A stretch of DNA of 64,000 bases from Cohnella abietis (GCF_004295585.1 NZ_AP019400.1:587501-651500); one strand, 5' to 3'; shown: positions 19,007 to 28,092, numbered from the stretch's first letter. A program made the numbers and translations. Notes: generated from the sequence alone by a model not told the origin.

Positions 19007-19050
19007 AAGGACCACTACCAATGCCTACAAGCATTTGATAGTGGTCCTTT
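19007..19050 (+). terminator. Terminator after prs
   Basis: Long hairpin AAGGACCACTA...TAGTGGTCCTT with extra inner pairing ATGC/GCAT, followed by a T run. Confidence 0.9.
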
Positions 19051-19147
19051 AATATATAAAAGTGATGATTCTGCCGCTTGTGGATACCCTCGTCCCTTCC
19101 CAGATTCAGGGGTTTGGGTGTTTTTATTTTATGGATTGTTCCTGCTG

Positions 19148-19156
19148 TGTTATAAT
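19148..19156 (+). promoter_or_regulatory. Extended -10 promoter for the TPR gene
   Basis: TGTTATAAT (TGn plus perfect TATAAT) 44 bases before the start at 19200; no strong -35. Confidence 0.55.
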
Positions 19157-19199
19157 CGGGGTTGATGAAGTTAATGTACACCTAGGAGGTGCCTTGCCG

Positions 19200-20930
19200 A
19201 TGAGTCAGCGGAAACGTATGGCCAAAAACCTGCGTCCCAAAGTGATCCCGATGCGTCTGGACGCTACCTTCTTCTTTGAACGAGCCGTACAGTCGCTGGA
19301 TCGATACCATTACGACAAGGCACTCAAATATTTTCGCCGAGCGGTGGAGTACGAACCAGAAAATCCGGTTAATCACTGTAATATGGCTGGCATTCTTTCT
19401 GAAATGGGAAGATATGAGGAATCGAATGTCATTTTGCGTTCAGTGTTGGACCAGATTGATCCAGCGATGACGGAATGTTACTACTATTTGGCTAACAACT
19501 ATGCCAACATGGAATTATATGAAGAAGCGGAGAAGTCTCTTGTCCACTATTTAGAAAATGATTTGGATGGACAATTTCTCGATGAATCCGACGAATTACT
19601 CGATTTATTTAACTATGAGCTTAATCGACCGACAAAGTTAGTAACGATTAAGGCTAAGGAAAATATATACGCACACGACAAAGCGCGCGAATTGCTAGAA
19701 GCAGGTCGATTTGCCGAAGCAGTCAAGATGCTTGAAGAAATTATTGGACGCGAGCCTGATTTTCTGGCGGCCAGGAATAACCTGGGGCTGGCCTACTACT
19801 ATATGGGATTGTTCGAGAAATCGGTGGCTACTATTACCGAGGTGCTTGATGCAGAGCCGGGAAATCTTCATGCGCTTTGTAATTTGGCGATCTTTTATCA
19901 GCATTCCAATCAGGATGGTCCGTTGCAGGCGTTAATTGAAAAGCTAAATAAAACAGTACCTTTCCATCCCGAGCATGTTCTGAAGATGGCGACAACGTTA
20001 GGCATTATTGGAGAGCACCGTGAAGCCTACAATCACTTTCTTCGCCTTCTGAGGACGGGAGAGCTTGTAGGAGAACCTAGCCTCCACCATTTCGCAGCTG
20101 TGGCCGCTGTGAATTTACAGCGTTACGATGATGCTGAGAAGCATTGGAAGCAGGCTGAGAAGCTGGATTCCGAATCGCCAGTACCTTCTTTCTACTTGAA
20201 GAGGTTAGGGAAGGTAAGATCAGGCGAGGAAAGTCCACCAACCCACTATCATTACCATCTTCCCTTCGAGGAGCAATTTCGCCAATGGGAGTATAGTCCG
20301 GGACAAGTAACGGAAGCTCTTAAGCGTGACCCGCTTATTCGTTCGTCCTTCTTCTGGGCACTGCGTCACGGAGATCGTCATACGAAGGTACAGGTCATTC
20401 AAGCATTGGGACTCGTTGCTGATGAAGAAGTTATTGAAGCTCTGAAGGCTTTCTTGATAGATGCGGATGAGGATGATGAATTAAAGCGCGTATCCGTTCT
20501 TGTGCTTCGTTCTATCGGTGTGCAGGACTCGTTAACCGTTACGTTCAGCGGACGGACGCTTACCTTAGAAGCGAGACGGAAATCTGCCAAGCTTCCCGTG
20601 TGGGACAGTGCCTGGCAAACTGTGCTAGAGCATGCTCTAGAGGGTATGTCTGGTAAGTATGACGTCGTTCAACAGCATGATATGATGACATTGTGGGTGG
20701 ATTACTTATCCCGAGTGTACCCAGAGGTGCCGAAGCTTCATAAGCCTACTGGTTGGGCGGCGGCCTTGGAGTATTGGACAGCCAAGATGCACCGCAGAAC
20801 GGTTACTTATGCAGATTTGGTTAATCGTTACGGCGTTTCCCAAGCAAGTATAAGTCGATATGCTAATCGAATTGATGAAGCTTGCGGCATACGGGAGAAG
20901 CTTGATCTAACGACACCATCTTTTAAATAA
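19200..20930 (+). CDS. Tetratricopeptide-repeat protein with HEAT-like segment (YvcD-like position)
   Basis: A 576-residue soluble protein with no signal peptide. Several TPR units are visible in the first half (for example HYDKALKYFRRAVEYEPENP, EEAEKSLVHYLEN, FAEAVKMLEEIIGREPDF, KSVATITEVLDAEPGN), then a helical region with HEAT-like pattern VIQALGLVADEEVIEALKAF near 400-430. The extreme C-terminus (about 530-570) contains RYGVSQASISRYANRI, which reads like a helix-turn-helix. No enzymatic motif is seen; it is probably a scaffold or adaptor. GGAGG upstream supports ATG 19200. Position before trxB corresponds to yvcD in Bacillus subtilis. The HTH-like tail is my inference. Confidence 0.8.
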   Translation: MSQRKRMAKNLRPKVIPMRLDATFFFERAVQSLDRYHYDKALKYFRRAVEYEPENPVNHCNMAGILSEMGRYEESNVILRSVLDQIDPAMTECYYYLANNYANMELYEEAEKSLVHYLENDLDGQFLDESDELLDLFNYELNRPTKLVTIKAKENIYAHDKARELLEAGRFAEAVKMLEEIIGREPDFLAARNNLGLAYYYMGLFEKSVATITEVLDAEPGNLHALCNLAIFYQHSNQDGPLQALIEKLNKTVPFHPEHVLKMATTLGIIGEHREAYNHFLRLLRTGELVGEPSLHHFAAVAAVNLQRYDDAEKHWKQAEKLDSESPVPSFYLKRLGKVRSGEESPPTHYHYHLPFEEQFRQWEYSPGQVTEALKRDPLIRSSFFWALRHGDRHTKVQVIQALGLVADEEVIEALKAFLIDADEDDELKRVSVLVLRSIGVQDSLTVTFSGRTLTLEARRKSAKLPVWDSAWQTVLEHALEGMSGKYDVVQQHDMMTLWVDYLSRVYPEVPKLHKPTGWAAALEYWTAKMHRRTVTYADLVNRYGVSQASISRYANRIDEACGIREKLDLTTPSFK

Positions 20931-20959
20931 TACAGATGAGCTTTATAGGAGGAAGAATT

Positions 20960-21910
20960 ATGCATAAGACAATTGTTATTGGTACAGGGCCAGCGGGATT
21001 AACAGCGGCTATCTATCTGGCTAGAGCGAATTTGTCTCCCCTCGTTATTGAAGGACCTGAACCGGGTGGTCAATTGACAACTACGACAGAGGTTGAGAAT
21101 TTTCCGGGATTTCCGGAGGGAATTATGGGCCCAGACTTAATGACGAACATGCGCAAGCAGGCTGAGCGTTTCGGTGCAGAGTTTCGCACCGGCTGGATCA
21201 ACAAAGTGGACATGTCCAAGAGACCATTCACGCTTTCCCTTGAAGGTGGAGAAACCTTACAGGCTGAAACCCTCATTATTTCCACAGGCGCTTCGGCGAA
21301 ATATATCGGCATTCCGGGTGAAAAGGATAATATCGGTCGTGGCGTAAGTACTTGCGCGACGTGTGATGGATTTTTCTTCCGTGGTAAAAAAATCATCGTC
21401 GTCGGTGGAGGAGATTCCGCGATGGAGGAAGCGAACTTCTTGACGCGCTTTGCATCTGAAGTTACACTTGTTCATCGTCGTGATGAAATGAGAGCGTCCA
21501 AAATTATGCAGGATCGCGCACGGGAGAACAATAAAATCCTGTGGGGCTTAAATAAAACTCCAATCGAGGTTGTAGCAGGAGATAATGGCGTAACTGGACT
21601 TAAGGTGCGCAATAACGCAACTGGTGAGGAAGAGATTATTGAAACCCAAGGCTTGTTCGTAGCTATCGGACATACGCCGAATACGAAGTTCCTTGATAAT
21701 CAGATTGATACTGATGAGCTTGGCTATATTGCAGTTAAACCAGGCACTACAGAAACAAATATCCCAGGCGTATTCGCTTGCGGCGATGTGCAGGATCACA
21801 AATATCGTCAAGCGATTACCGCTGCTGGAAGCGGCTGTATGGCTGCGCTGGATTGCGAGAAGTTCTTGGAAGGCTCTGCAACACATGACTGGAGTCAGTC
21901 TCTTACTTAA
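20960..21910 (+). CDS. trxB: Thioredoxin-disulfide reductase
   Basis: NADPH-dependent flavoenzyme (316 aa) that reduces thioredoxin. FAD motif GTGPAGLTAAIYLARA at the N-terminus, redox-active CATCDG near residue 135, NADPH motif VVGGGDSAMEEANFL, and the C-terminal FAD motif GVFACGDVQDHKYRQA. TAGGAGGA directs translation to ATG 20960 rather than the in-frame start at 20936. It follows the TPR gene closely and probably shares its transcript. Confidence 0.97.
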   Translation: MHKTIVIGTGPAGLTAAIYLARANLSPLVIEGPEPGGQLTTTTEVENFPGFPEGIMGPDLMTNMRKQAERFGAEFRTGWINKVDMSKRPFTLSLEGGETLQAETLIISTGASAKYIGIPGEKDNIGRGVSTCATCDGFFFRGKKIIVVGGGDSAMEEANFLTRFASEVTLVHRRDEMRASKIMQDRARENNKILWGLNKTPIEVVAGDNGVTGLKVRNNATGEEEIIETQGLFVAIGHTPNTKFLDNQIDTDELGYIAVKPGTTETNIPGVFACGDVQDHKYRQAITAAGSGCMAALDCEKFLEGSATHDWSQSLT

Positions 21911-21943
21911 ACTAACATTATCTTTTATGAGGTGTCGACAAAA

Positions 21944-22897
21944 ATGTCAGAATCGTTGTTCGTAGGCGTAGATTTGGGTGGAACCTCTATTAAGGTTGGC
22001 TTGTGCAATGATGCGGGTGATCTCATTCGCAAGTATGAAGGACCTACACAAGCTGATGGTGGAGCGGACGCCGTATTGTCCAATATAGCGGCCTATGTCA
22101 AAGAGCTCGTACCTCCTGGGACGCCGGAATGGGATGCCGTTAAAGGCGTAGGAATCGGTATTGCTGGATTCTTAAATATTCCGGAAGGAATTATAGATTT
22201 TTCTCCGAATCTTCCTTTTAAGAATGTACCGGTTACACAGATTATGGAGGAAAAGATCGGTAAGCCAATTAAAATCAATAATGACGCCAATGTAGCTGCA
22301 CTAGGTGAAGCTTGGGGTGGCGCAGGCAAAAACATCCCTAACTGCGTATGCTATACGCTAGGAACGGGAGTTGGCGGCGGTATTATTCTAAACAATAGAC
22401 TTATCGAAGGATCAACAGGAATGGCTGGCGAGCTGGGCCATTTGTCTATTGTTGCAGACCTTGAAGCCATTCAATGCGGATGCGGAAAGACGGGCTGCTT
22501 GGAAACTGTATCGTCGGCTACCGGTATCATTCGGATGGCGCGAGATGCAGTAGAACGGGGTGACCGTACTTCGCTAACATTCGTTGAGGGAGATTTAACA
22601 GCTAAGGACGTGTTCGATGCGGCCAAAGGTGGAGATGAAGTCTCACAACGCATCGTTAGTCGGGCGGCTTTCTACCTAGGCAAATCGATGGCAGCGGTAG
22701 CTGTAGTTGTTAATCCTCAGCGGTTTATAGTTGGAGGCGGAGTAAGCAGAGCGGGCGAATTCCTCTTTGCCCAAATCCGTGAGGTGTTCGATAAATTGAC
22801 GCCAGGTAATGCCAAAAGTGGAGTTGAAATCGTAGCTGCCCAGTTAGGTAACGACGCAGGGGTCGTAGGGGCAGCGGGATTGTTCCTTCGGGCATAA
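21944..22897 (+). CDS. glcK: ROK-family glucokinase
   Basis: Phosphorylates glucose to glucose-6-phosphate (317 aa). ATP-binding VGVDLGGTSIKVGL at the N-terminus, catalytic Asp in NDANVAALGEAW, LGTGVGGGII, and the ROK zinc motif CGCGKTGCLE. GAGGTG precedes ATG 21944. Length and motifs match Firmicutes glucokinases. It is followed by a hairpin. Confidence 0.94.
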   Translation: MSESLFVGVDLGGTSIKVGLCNDAGDLIRKYEGPTQADGGADAVLSNIAAYVKELVPPGTPEWDAVKGVGIGIAGFLNIPEGIIDFSPNLPFKNVPVTQIMEEKIGKPIKINNDANVAALGEAWGGAGKNIPNCVCYTLGTGVGGGIILNNRLIEGSTGMAGELGHLSIVADLEAIQCGCGKTGCLETVSSATGIIRMARDAVERGDRTSLTFVEGDLTAKDVFDAAKGGDEVSQRIVSRAAFYLGKSMAAVAVVVNPQRFIVGGGVSRAGEFLFAQIREVFDKLTPGNAKSGVEIVAAQLGNDAGVVGAAGLFLRA

Positions 22898-22906
22898 TTG
22901 AAGCAG

Positions 22907-22953
22907 GCGCCCGACTCCCCTGGTTCTGTCAGGCGAGTCGGGCGCTCTGTTGT
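22907..22953 (+). terminator. Hairpin after glcK, probable terminator
   Basis: GCGCCCGACTC (22908-22918) pairs with GAGTCGGGCGC (22935-22945). The following T tract is interrupted, so termination may be partial. Confidence 0.65.
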
Positions 22954-22980
22954 TAATAGCTACAGAGGGTGGGGATAAGC

Positions 22981-23877
22981 ATGGATACGATTACGGCTAA
23001 ACCGACGCTACTTATTATTACAGGAATGTCGGGTGCTGGAAAGACGATTGCAGTACAGAGCTTGGAGGACTTGGGTTTTTTCTGCGTCGATAACTTACCT
23101 CCAGTACTTATACCTAAATTTGCTGAATTAATTGAGCAGTCACAAGGACGCATTGCTAAAGTAGCGTTAGTTATTGATTTGCGAGGAAGAGAATTTTTCA
23201 CGGCATTATCGGAGTCCTTGAATCATATTCGTGAGCATTATACCATTCATTACGAAATTCTATTTTTGGATGCAACGGATGCAATTCTCGTACAGCGCTA
23301 CAAGGAAAGCCGGCGTCGGCACCCGCTAGCTCCGGATGGATTGCCTCTTGAAGGCATACACATGGAGCGGAAGCTGCTTGAGGATTTGAAGGGCTGGGCC
23401 ACTCAGGTTATCGATACAAGCAGTCTTAAACCCGCGGCGTTAAAGGAAAAGATTATTGGTCGCTTTACAAACCTGGATCGCAATAATATTTCCATTAACG
23501 TAACTTCATTCGGGTTTAAGTACGGAGTTCCAATAGATGCTGATTTGATCTTTGATGTACGTTTCCTACCCAATCCTCATTACGTAGAGCAGCTCCGACC
23601 TAAGACGGGAGTGGACCCAGAGGTTTATGACTATGTAATGAAATGGCCAGAAACACAAACATTCCTGACCAAATTGCTCGATATGCTGCAATATTTAATT
23701 CCCTTGTATCATAAAGAAGGTAAAAGCCAGGTCGTTATTGGAATTGGGTGTACCGGAGGAAAGCATCGTTCAGTAGCTTTGGCGGAATACTTAGGTCGTA
23801 GGCTAGGCTCAAGCGATACTGAGTTGGTACGAGTGAGCCACCGCGATTCCGATCGCGATCGGCAGGAGCTGAGGTGA
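22981..23877 (+). CDS. rapZ: RNase adapter / nucleotide-binding protein RapZ (YvcJ)
   Basis: P-loop protein of 298 residues. Walker A GMSGAGKT lies at about 16-23, followed by [14 protein letters not shown]; the C-terminal domain carries [18 protein letters not shown] and [11 protein letters not shown], all hallmarks of the RapZ/YvcJ family. In E. coli RapZ controls glmS through small RNA decay; in Bacillus YvcJ binds and hydrolyses GTP and affects competence. AGGGTGGGG supports ATG 22981. The gene is separated from yvcK by four bases, forming rapZ-yvcK-whiA. Confidence 0.96.
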   Translation: MDTITAKPTLLIITGMSGAGKTIAVQSLEDLGFFCVDNLPPVLIPKFAELIEQSQGRIAKVALVIDLRGREFFTALSESLNHIREHYTIHYEILFLDATDAILVQRYKESRRRHPLAPDGLPLEGIHMERKLLEDLKGWATQVIDTSSLKPAALKEKIIGRFTNLDRNNISINVTSFGFKYGVPIDADLIFDVRFLPNPHYVEQLRPKTGVDPEVYDYVMKWPETQTFLTKLLDMLQYLIPLYHKEGKSQVVIGIGCTGGKHRSVALAEYLGRRLGSSDTELVRVSHRDSDRDRQELR

Positions 23878-23881
23878 GGCT

Positions 23882-24868
23882 ATGAAGGATAAGCTGAATC
23901 TCGCCCGTAAACCGCGGATTGTCGTCATTGGTGGTGGTACGGGGCTATCTGTCATGCTGCGCGGATTAAAGCAGAAGCCGCTAGATATTACGGCTATTGT
24001 AACGGTTGCAGATGATGGAGGAAGCTCTGGTATTTTGCGGGAAGAGCTACAAATCCCTCCTCCTGGGGACATCAGGAACGTGTTGTCTGCTCTATCGGAT
24101 ACGGAGCCTTTATTAGCGGAGGTTCTCAAGTATAGGTTCTCGAACGGGACGGGGTTAGCTGGACATAGTCTTGGCAATCTTATACTTGCTGCGATGACAG
24201 ACATAACCGGGGATTTCGTAACGGGAATAACCGAGCTTAGTCGAATATTTGCTGTTCGGGGGCGCGTACTGCCGGCGGCGAATCAAGCGATTGTACTAAA
24301 GGCCGAGATGGAAGACGGATCAATTGTCGTCGGGGAATCTCGGATTCCGAAATCAGGCTTGGCTATTCGTAAAGTATTTCTTGAGCCAGCTGACGTAGAG
24401 GCGCTTCCTGAAGCCGTTCAGGCTCTTCAAGAAGCAGATGCGATTCTTATTGGGCCTGGTAGCTTATACACGAGTATACTCCCCAACTTGATCGTACCTA
24501 AGCTAGCGGAAGCAATCATTCAATCGAATGCGGTTAAGCTATTCGTGTGTAATGTAATGACGCAGCCGGGAGAAACGGACAATTATTCCGTTAGCGACCA
24601 TCTAGCTGCTGTTCATGCGCATATTGGCCACCATCTATTCGATTACGTTATCGTGAATGATGGAGAGATTCCTCCGCAAGTACAAGAGCTTTATGCAGAG
24701 AAGGGTTCAACTGCTGTGCATTTGGATTTGGAAGAAGTAACGAGCCGTGGATACAAGGTTATTGCAGATACACTTGTGCTGTTCCGAACCTATTTACGGC
24801 ATGATGCTGCAAAATTAAGTAATCATATTTACCATCTGGTTGAGGATTGGATGTTGCGAAAGGGGTGA
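23882..24868 (+). CDS. yvcK: Gluconeogenesis factor YvcK/GlmR
   Basis: CofD-like protein (328 aa) that binds UDP-sugars; in Bacillus it (GlmR) stimulates GlmS and is required for growth on gluconeogenic carbon and for cell shape. Motifs: [17 protein letters not shown] at the N-terminus, [37 protein letters not shown] and [14 protein letters not shown]. Second gene of the conserved rapZ-yvcK-whiA trio; whiA begins five bases after its stop. Confidence 0.96.
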   Translation: MKDKLNLARKPRIVVIGGGTGLSVMLRGLKQKPLDITAIVTVADDGGSSGILREELQIPPPGDIRNVLSALSDTEPLLAEVLKYRFSNGTGLAGHSLGNLILAAMTDITGDFVTGITELSRIFAVRGRVLPAANQAIVLKAEMEDGSIVVGESRIPKSGLAIRKVFLEPADVEALPEAVQALQEADAILIGPGSLYTSILPNLIVPKLAEAIIQSNAVKLFVCNVMTQPGETDNYSVSDHLAAVHAHIGHHLFDYVIVNDGEIPPQVQELYAEKGSTAVHLDLEEVTSRGYKVIADTLVLFRTYLRHDAAKLSNHIYHLVEDWMLRKG

Positions 24869-24873
24869 AAGGC

Positions 24874-25809
24874 ATGTCATTTGCGGCGCTAACGAAAAAG
24901 GAATTAACACTGATTGAAAACGATAGCTGCTGTGAAAAGGCAGAGCTATCCGCTTTGATCAGGATGAATGGCACGATCTCGTTGACCAATAAACGGGTCG
25001 TCCTGGATATCGCCACCGAGAATGCCGCAATTTCACGCCGGATGTACACCCTTCTGAAGCGACATTTTAACGTAGTGACGGAATTGTTAGTTCGTAAGAA
25101 AATGAGGCTTAAGAAAAACAATGTGTATGTCGTGCGTGTACCTGCAGGTGCGGAAGCTATTCTGAACGATCTATCCATCGTTTCAGAAGGATTTCTCTTC
25201 CATCCAAGCATAGATAAGGATTTAGTCCGGAAATCATGCTGTAAAAAAGCTTATTTACGCGGGGCGTTCTTAGCAGGCGGTTCGGTAAACAATCCAGAAG
25301 GCTCCTCGTATCACTTGGAAATTTCTTCGATGTATGAGGAGCATTGCCAGGCGTTAGTAGATCTTGCTAATAAGTTTCATCTGAACGCAAGATTTATCGA
25401 ACGTAAGAAAGGCTTTATTCTTTACATTAAAGAAGGCGAAAAGATCATCGAATTTCTAAGTCTTATCGGGGCGCACCAAGCCTTGTTCAAATTCGAGGAT
25501 GTTCGTATCATGCGGGATATGCGTAATTCAGTTAATCGGATTGTCAATTGCGAGACGGCTAATCTTAACAAAACGATTGGTGCGGCAGTTAGACAAATAG
25601 ACAACATCAAGCTTCTGTCCAAGGAAGTGGGCTTAAATAATTTGCCTGATAAGCTACGCGAGGTAGCTGAGGTAAGGCTCCAGCATCCGGATATTAACTT
25701 AAAGGAAGTCGGAGATTTGCTTAAAGGACAGGTTAGTAAATCGGGCGTAAACCACCGACTTAGGAAGCTTGATGAGTGGGCAGAAAAAATCCGGAATGGC
25801 GGAGCATAA
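24874..25809 (+). CDS. whiA: DNA-binding protein WhiA
   Basis: A 311-residue protein combining a degenerate LAGLIDADG homing-endonuclease fold (about 1-210) with a C-terminal helix-turn-helix (about 225-300, [20 protein letters not shown] then GVNHRLRKL). Known as a sporulation regulator in Streptomyces and as a division and chromosome-segregation factor in Bacillus. AAAGGGG precedes ATG 24874; an in-frame start inside yvcK is unlikely. Confidence 0.96.
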   Translation: MSFAALTKKELTLIENDSCCEKAELSALIRMNGTISLTNKRVVLDIATENAAISRRMYTLLKRHFNVVTELLVRKKMRLKKNNVYVVRVPAGAEAILNDLSIVSEGFLFHPSIDKDLVRKSCCKKAYLRGAFLAGGSVNNPEGSSYHLEISSMYEEHCQALVDLANKFHLNARFIERKKGFILYIKEGEKIIEFLSLIGAHQALFKFEDVRIMRDMRNSVNRIVNCETANLNKTIGAAVRQIDNIKLLSKEVGLNNLPDKLREVAEVRLQHPDINLKEVGDLLKGQVSKSGVNHRLRKLDEWAEKIRNGGA

Positions 25810-25836
25810 TCCGTATGGCGTATTTGTTCATATCAA

Positions 25837-25845
25837 TGTTATAAT
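25837..25845 (+). promoter_or_regulatory. Extended -10 promoter of the HPr-like gene
   Basis: TGTTATAAT at 25837-25845. A perfect hairpin, GTCCCG/CGGGAC with loop ATTAG (25869-25885), lies in the resulting leader before the start at 25913. Confidence 0.55.
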
Positions 25846-25912
25846 AGTAAAGAAACTATAGCACGGGGGTCCCGATTAGCGGGACGAAATAAAGACAGGG
25901 GGTATCCGGTCC

Positions 25913-26182
25913 ATGACGAGACAGCCGGTGGTAGTTCGGCTTAAAACGGGTCTTCACGCCAGACCGGCGGCACTATTCGTGCAGGAAGCCAATAAATTCT
26001 CCTCAGACGTCTTCGTGGAGAAGGATGAGAAAAAAGTAAACGCGAAAAGCATCATGGGTATTATGAGCCTAGCGATCAGCTCCGGTACGGAAGTAGCGAT
26101 CAGCGCGGAAGGTTCCGACGCAGAGCAAGCTGTAACCGCTTTAGTGCAGCTTGTAAGCAAAGAAGAGCTGGAGAACCAATAA
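25913..26182 (+). CDS. HPr-family phosphocarrier protein at the crh locus
   Basis: An 89-residue HPr/Crh-fold protein. Synteny (right after whiA) is that of crh, the catabolite-repression paralogue whose residue 15 is Gln in Bacillus subtilis. Here the active-site loop reads TGLHARPAA with His15 retained, and the regulatory KSIMG motif has Ser46. It could therefore accept phosphate from PTS enzyme I at His15 as well as from HprK (encoded at 3286) at Ser46. Whether the organism has another ptsH cannot be seen, so I give no symbol. Start ATG 25913 follows a GGGGG-type site. Confidence 0.9.
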   Translation: MTRQPVVVRLKTGLHARPAALFVQEANKFSSDVFVEKDEKKVNAKSIMGIMSLAISSGTEVAISAEGSDAEQAVTALVQLVSKEELENQ

Positions 26183-26194
26183 GTACCAATTATG

Positions 26195-26219
26195 CAAAGC
26201 TCCCGCAAGGGGGCTTTTT
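26195..26219 (+). terminator. Terminator after the HPr-like gene
   Basis: AAAGCTCCC-GCAA-GGGGGCTTTTT hairpin with T tract. Confidence 0.9.
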
Positions 26220-26300
26220 GCATTTAATAGCATCCGTTGAAACATTTGGATGGTCTAATGCGTTAGATGGTAAACGGGAAAAAAAGGAGAAATGAGAGTA

Positions 26301-27062
26301 ATGGGACGACATCATTTGAAGGTGCTAGTAGTTGCTGCTGCTGTAGTAATTGGATCTGTTGGATTGGTTAGAGGGGGTGGCGATATCGTTTCAGCACAGT
26401 CTGTACCTGCGGTAACATCGGCGGCCTATACGATCACTGTAGGAGCAACGGGGACAATTAAGGTAGAGCCAGATGTCGCTTATTTGAGCTTGGCAGTTGA
26501 ATCTCAGGGATCGAAGGCTTTGGAAGCCCAGCAAGCGAATGCGGATAAGTTCGCTGCAGTAGAGAAGACGTTATACGAGAAGTTCTCAATCGATAAGAAG
26601 GATGTCAAAACAACAGGCTTTGGCGTTCAGCCGGACTATGATTACACAGAGAAGGAAGGGCGTGTGCTGAAGGGTTATGTTGCAGTTCACTCCGTTCAAG
26701 TGACGTACCGTAAGATTACAGAAATCGGTAAGCTACTCGATGCTCTAACGGCATCGGGCGCTAATCGATTGGATGGTGTACAATTCGGCACGGAGAAGAA
26801 TGACCAATATGAGCTAGAGGCGCTTAAGAAAGCAATGGCTAATGCTTCGAAAAAAGCAAATGTACTTGCAGCCTCTTCCAACCGCAAATTAAAAGGGGTA
26901 CTTAATGTTGTACAGGGAGATGTTTCTAACATCCCGATTGTGTATGGGATGGAAGCAGCTAAGGCGCAGATGAGTGATATGCTTGGTGGCTCATCCACAT
27001 CCGTGCAAACGGGACAGATTGAGATCCGCGCGAATGTAACCGTGCAATACGAAATGAAGTAG
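26301..27062 (+). CDS. SIMPL-domain (YggE-like) exported protein
   Basis: A 253-residue secreted protein with signal peptide (HHLK then VLVVAAAVVIGSVGLV) followed by a DUF541/SIMPL domain. Domain features: ITVGATGTIKVEPDVAYLSL at the mature N-terminus, DVKTTGFGVQPDYDYTE, LKGYVAVHSVQVTYR and the terminal QIEIRANVTVQYEMK. Members form oligomeric ring assemblies in the envelope; their role (stress tolerance in E. coli YggE) is poorly defined. AAGGAG at 26284-26289 fits ATG 26301 better than ATG 26292, which is only two bases from it. Confidence 0.88.
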   Translation: MGRHHLKVLVVAAAVVIGSVGLVRGGGDIVSAQSVPAVTSAAYTITVGATGTIKVEPDVAYLSLAVESQGSKALEAQQANADKFAAVEKTLYEKFSIDKKDVKTTGFGVQPDYDYTEKEGRVLKGYVAVHSVQVTYRKITEIGKLLDALTASGANRLDGVQFGTEKNDQYELEALKKAMANASKKANVLAASSNRKLKGVLNVVQGDVSNIPIVYGMEAAKAQMSDMLGGSSTSVQTGQIEIRANVTVQYEMK

Positions 27063-27085
27063 TTGATTTATGTGCGATATGATTG

Positions 27086-27126
27086 GAGAAGAGGCGGGGA
27101 CTTGTTCCTTCGCCTCTTCTTTGTGT
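27086..27126 (+). terminator. Terminator after the SIMPL gene
   Basis: GAAGAGGCG (27088-27096) pairs with CGCCTCTTC (27111-27119), then TTTGTG. Confidence 0.8.
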
Positions 27127-27161
27127 TCATTAAAGATCAGCTGCAAGTGAGGGATGGAAAA

Positions 27162-27193
27162 ATAAAAACCGCCAACCTATGAGGAGGGCGGTG
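27162..27193 (-). terminator. Minus-strand terminator of the sda-like gene
   Basis: On the minus strand ACCGCC...GGCGGT is followed by TTTTTATT; it lies about 25 bases beyond the sda-like stop. Confidence 0.75.
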
Positions 27194-27218
27194 ACGATTA
27201 AGGGGCGCAGTAGTTTGA

Positions 27219-27479
27219 TTATGCTTCCTTGTAATGACTTATTTGGCGAATGGAGAGTGCCTCTTCCAATAATTCAATGAATTCATCGGATAAGTTCATT
27301 TTCTTGGCTTCCCTATAAACCTCAAGAAGGTGTTCGTCTTTCAATGGGCGTAGCAATGACGCTTTATCACTTAATCTGCGTGCAGCCACCATGTCGATGT
27401 GGCCTTCATTGATGTTTCGATAAGGCGCGTTGTCTTCATTTGTATTGGTCACAAGGTACGGATAGGACCGTTCAGGCAT
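27219..27479 (-). CDS. sda: Sda-like sporulation histidine kinase inhibitor with N-terminal extension
   Basis: An 86-residue protein whose C-terminal part (about 41-80) matches the Sda helical hairpin: LRPLKDEHLLEVYREAKKMN, then LSDEFIELLEEALSIRQI. Sda binds sporulation histidine kinases and blocks phosphorelay entry when replication is disturbed. Bacillus Sda is about 46-52 residues; here roughly 40 extra polar residues precede the domain. The ribosome site GGAGGG sits seven bases before ATG 27479 on the minus strand, so the extension is probably translated. No DnaA box is seen in the upstream 130 bases, unlike the Bacillus gene. Assignment is by pattern, not search. Confidence 0.72.
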   Translation of the reverse strand: MPERSYPYLVTNTNEDNAPYRNINEGHIDMVAARRLSDKASLLRPLKDEHLLEVYREAKKMNLSDEFIELLEEALSIRQISHYKEA

Positions 27480-27610
27480 AAAGATCCCTCCCTCTCTTCC
27501 AGAGTTCCTAAGAGATAACTAGAATTGGAGGTAATTGGTATAACCTCATAAAACAGTTTACCATGGATTGTCCGCCTAGCAGAGAGGGTATTCAAAGTTT
27601 TGAATTTATG

Positions 27611-27638
27611 TTGACACATGCATTAAGTTGTGTTAAAT
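27611..27638 (+). promoter_or_regulatory. Strong candidate promoter reading into the tandem-repeat array
   Basis: Perfect -35 TTGACA (27611-27616), 16-base spacer, TTAAAT (27633-27638) with TG directly before it. There is no conventional gene downstream on this strand before the terminator at 28054. Confidence 0.45.
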
Positions 27639-27728
27639 CAGGGTTGTCTTGTGGCTAAGTTTTCTTGAGGCAAAAATTTTTGGTGAAATTTATATCTTAT
27701 ACCGCAAAAGGGGGGGGCCATCCTAGAA

Positions 27729-28034
27729 ATAACGCACTGAGGGCTACTAAGAGTCGAGGATTCTGGGACTTTTCTAGGAATAACGCACTGAGGGCTACTA
27801 AGGATCGAGGATTCTGGGACTTTTCTAGGAATAACGCACTGAGGGCTACTAAGGATCGAGGATTCTGGGACTTTTCTAGAAATAACGCACTGAGGGCTAC
27901 TAAAAGTTGAGGATTCTGGGACTTATCTTGGAATAACGCACTGAGGGCTACTAAGGATCGAGGATTCTGGGACTTTTCTAGAAATAACGCACTGAGGGCT
28001 ACTAAGGATCGAGGATTCTGGGGATTTTTCCGAA
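27729..28034 (+). repeat. Six-copy 51-bp tandem repeat array
   Basis: Units begin at 27729, 27780, 27831, 27882, 27933 and 27984, each starting ATAACGCACTGAGGGCTACT and containing GAGGATTCTGGGACTT. Copies are 90% or more alike; copy 4 has AAAAGTTGAG in place of AAGGATCGAG, and copy 6 degrades at its end. There are no spacers, so this is not CRISPR. The 51-base period is 17 codons, so a forward frame starting at TTG 27665 (or TTG 27680/GTG 27683 after a GAGG) stays open and encodes about 75-81 residues with the unit RNNALRATKDRGFWDFS, stopping inside copy 4. Coding is doubtful because there is no strong ribosome site. The array lies between a TTGACA promoter and a bidirectional hairpin terminator. 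Confidence 0.95.
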
Positions 28035-28053
28035 AGAACCATAATAATACGAA

Positions 28054-28092
28054 AAGAAGCCGCCCATAAGTGAACTTACGAGTGGCTTCTTT
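28054..28092 (-). terminator. Bidirectional terminator between the repeat array and clpP
   Basis: AGAAGCC...TAAGT-GA-ACTTA...GGCTTCT inverted repeat with A tract on the left and T tract on the right, so it can act on both strands; it is 27 bases beyond the clpP stop. Confidence 0.85.

Noticed and set aside
27480..27660. DnaA boxes upstream of the sda-like gene
   Set aside because: No TTATNCACA match was found; TTGTGGCTA near 27648 is too different.
27665..27910. Protein-coding gene over the tandem repeat
   Set aside because: The TTG start has no good ribosome site and the frame ends inside the array; kept as a possibility in the repeat entry only.
27729..28034. CRISPR array
   Set aside because: The repeats are contiguous with no unique spacers and no cas genes nearby.
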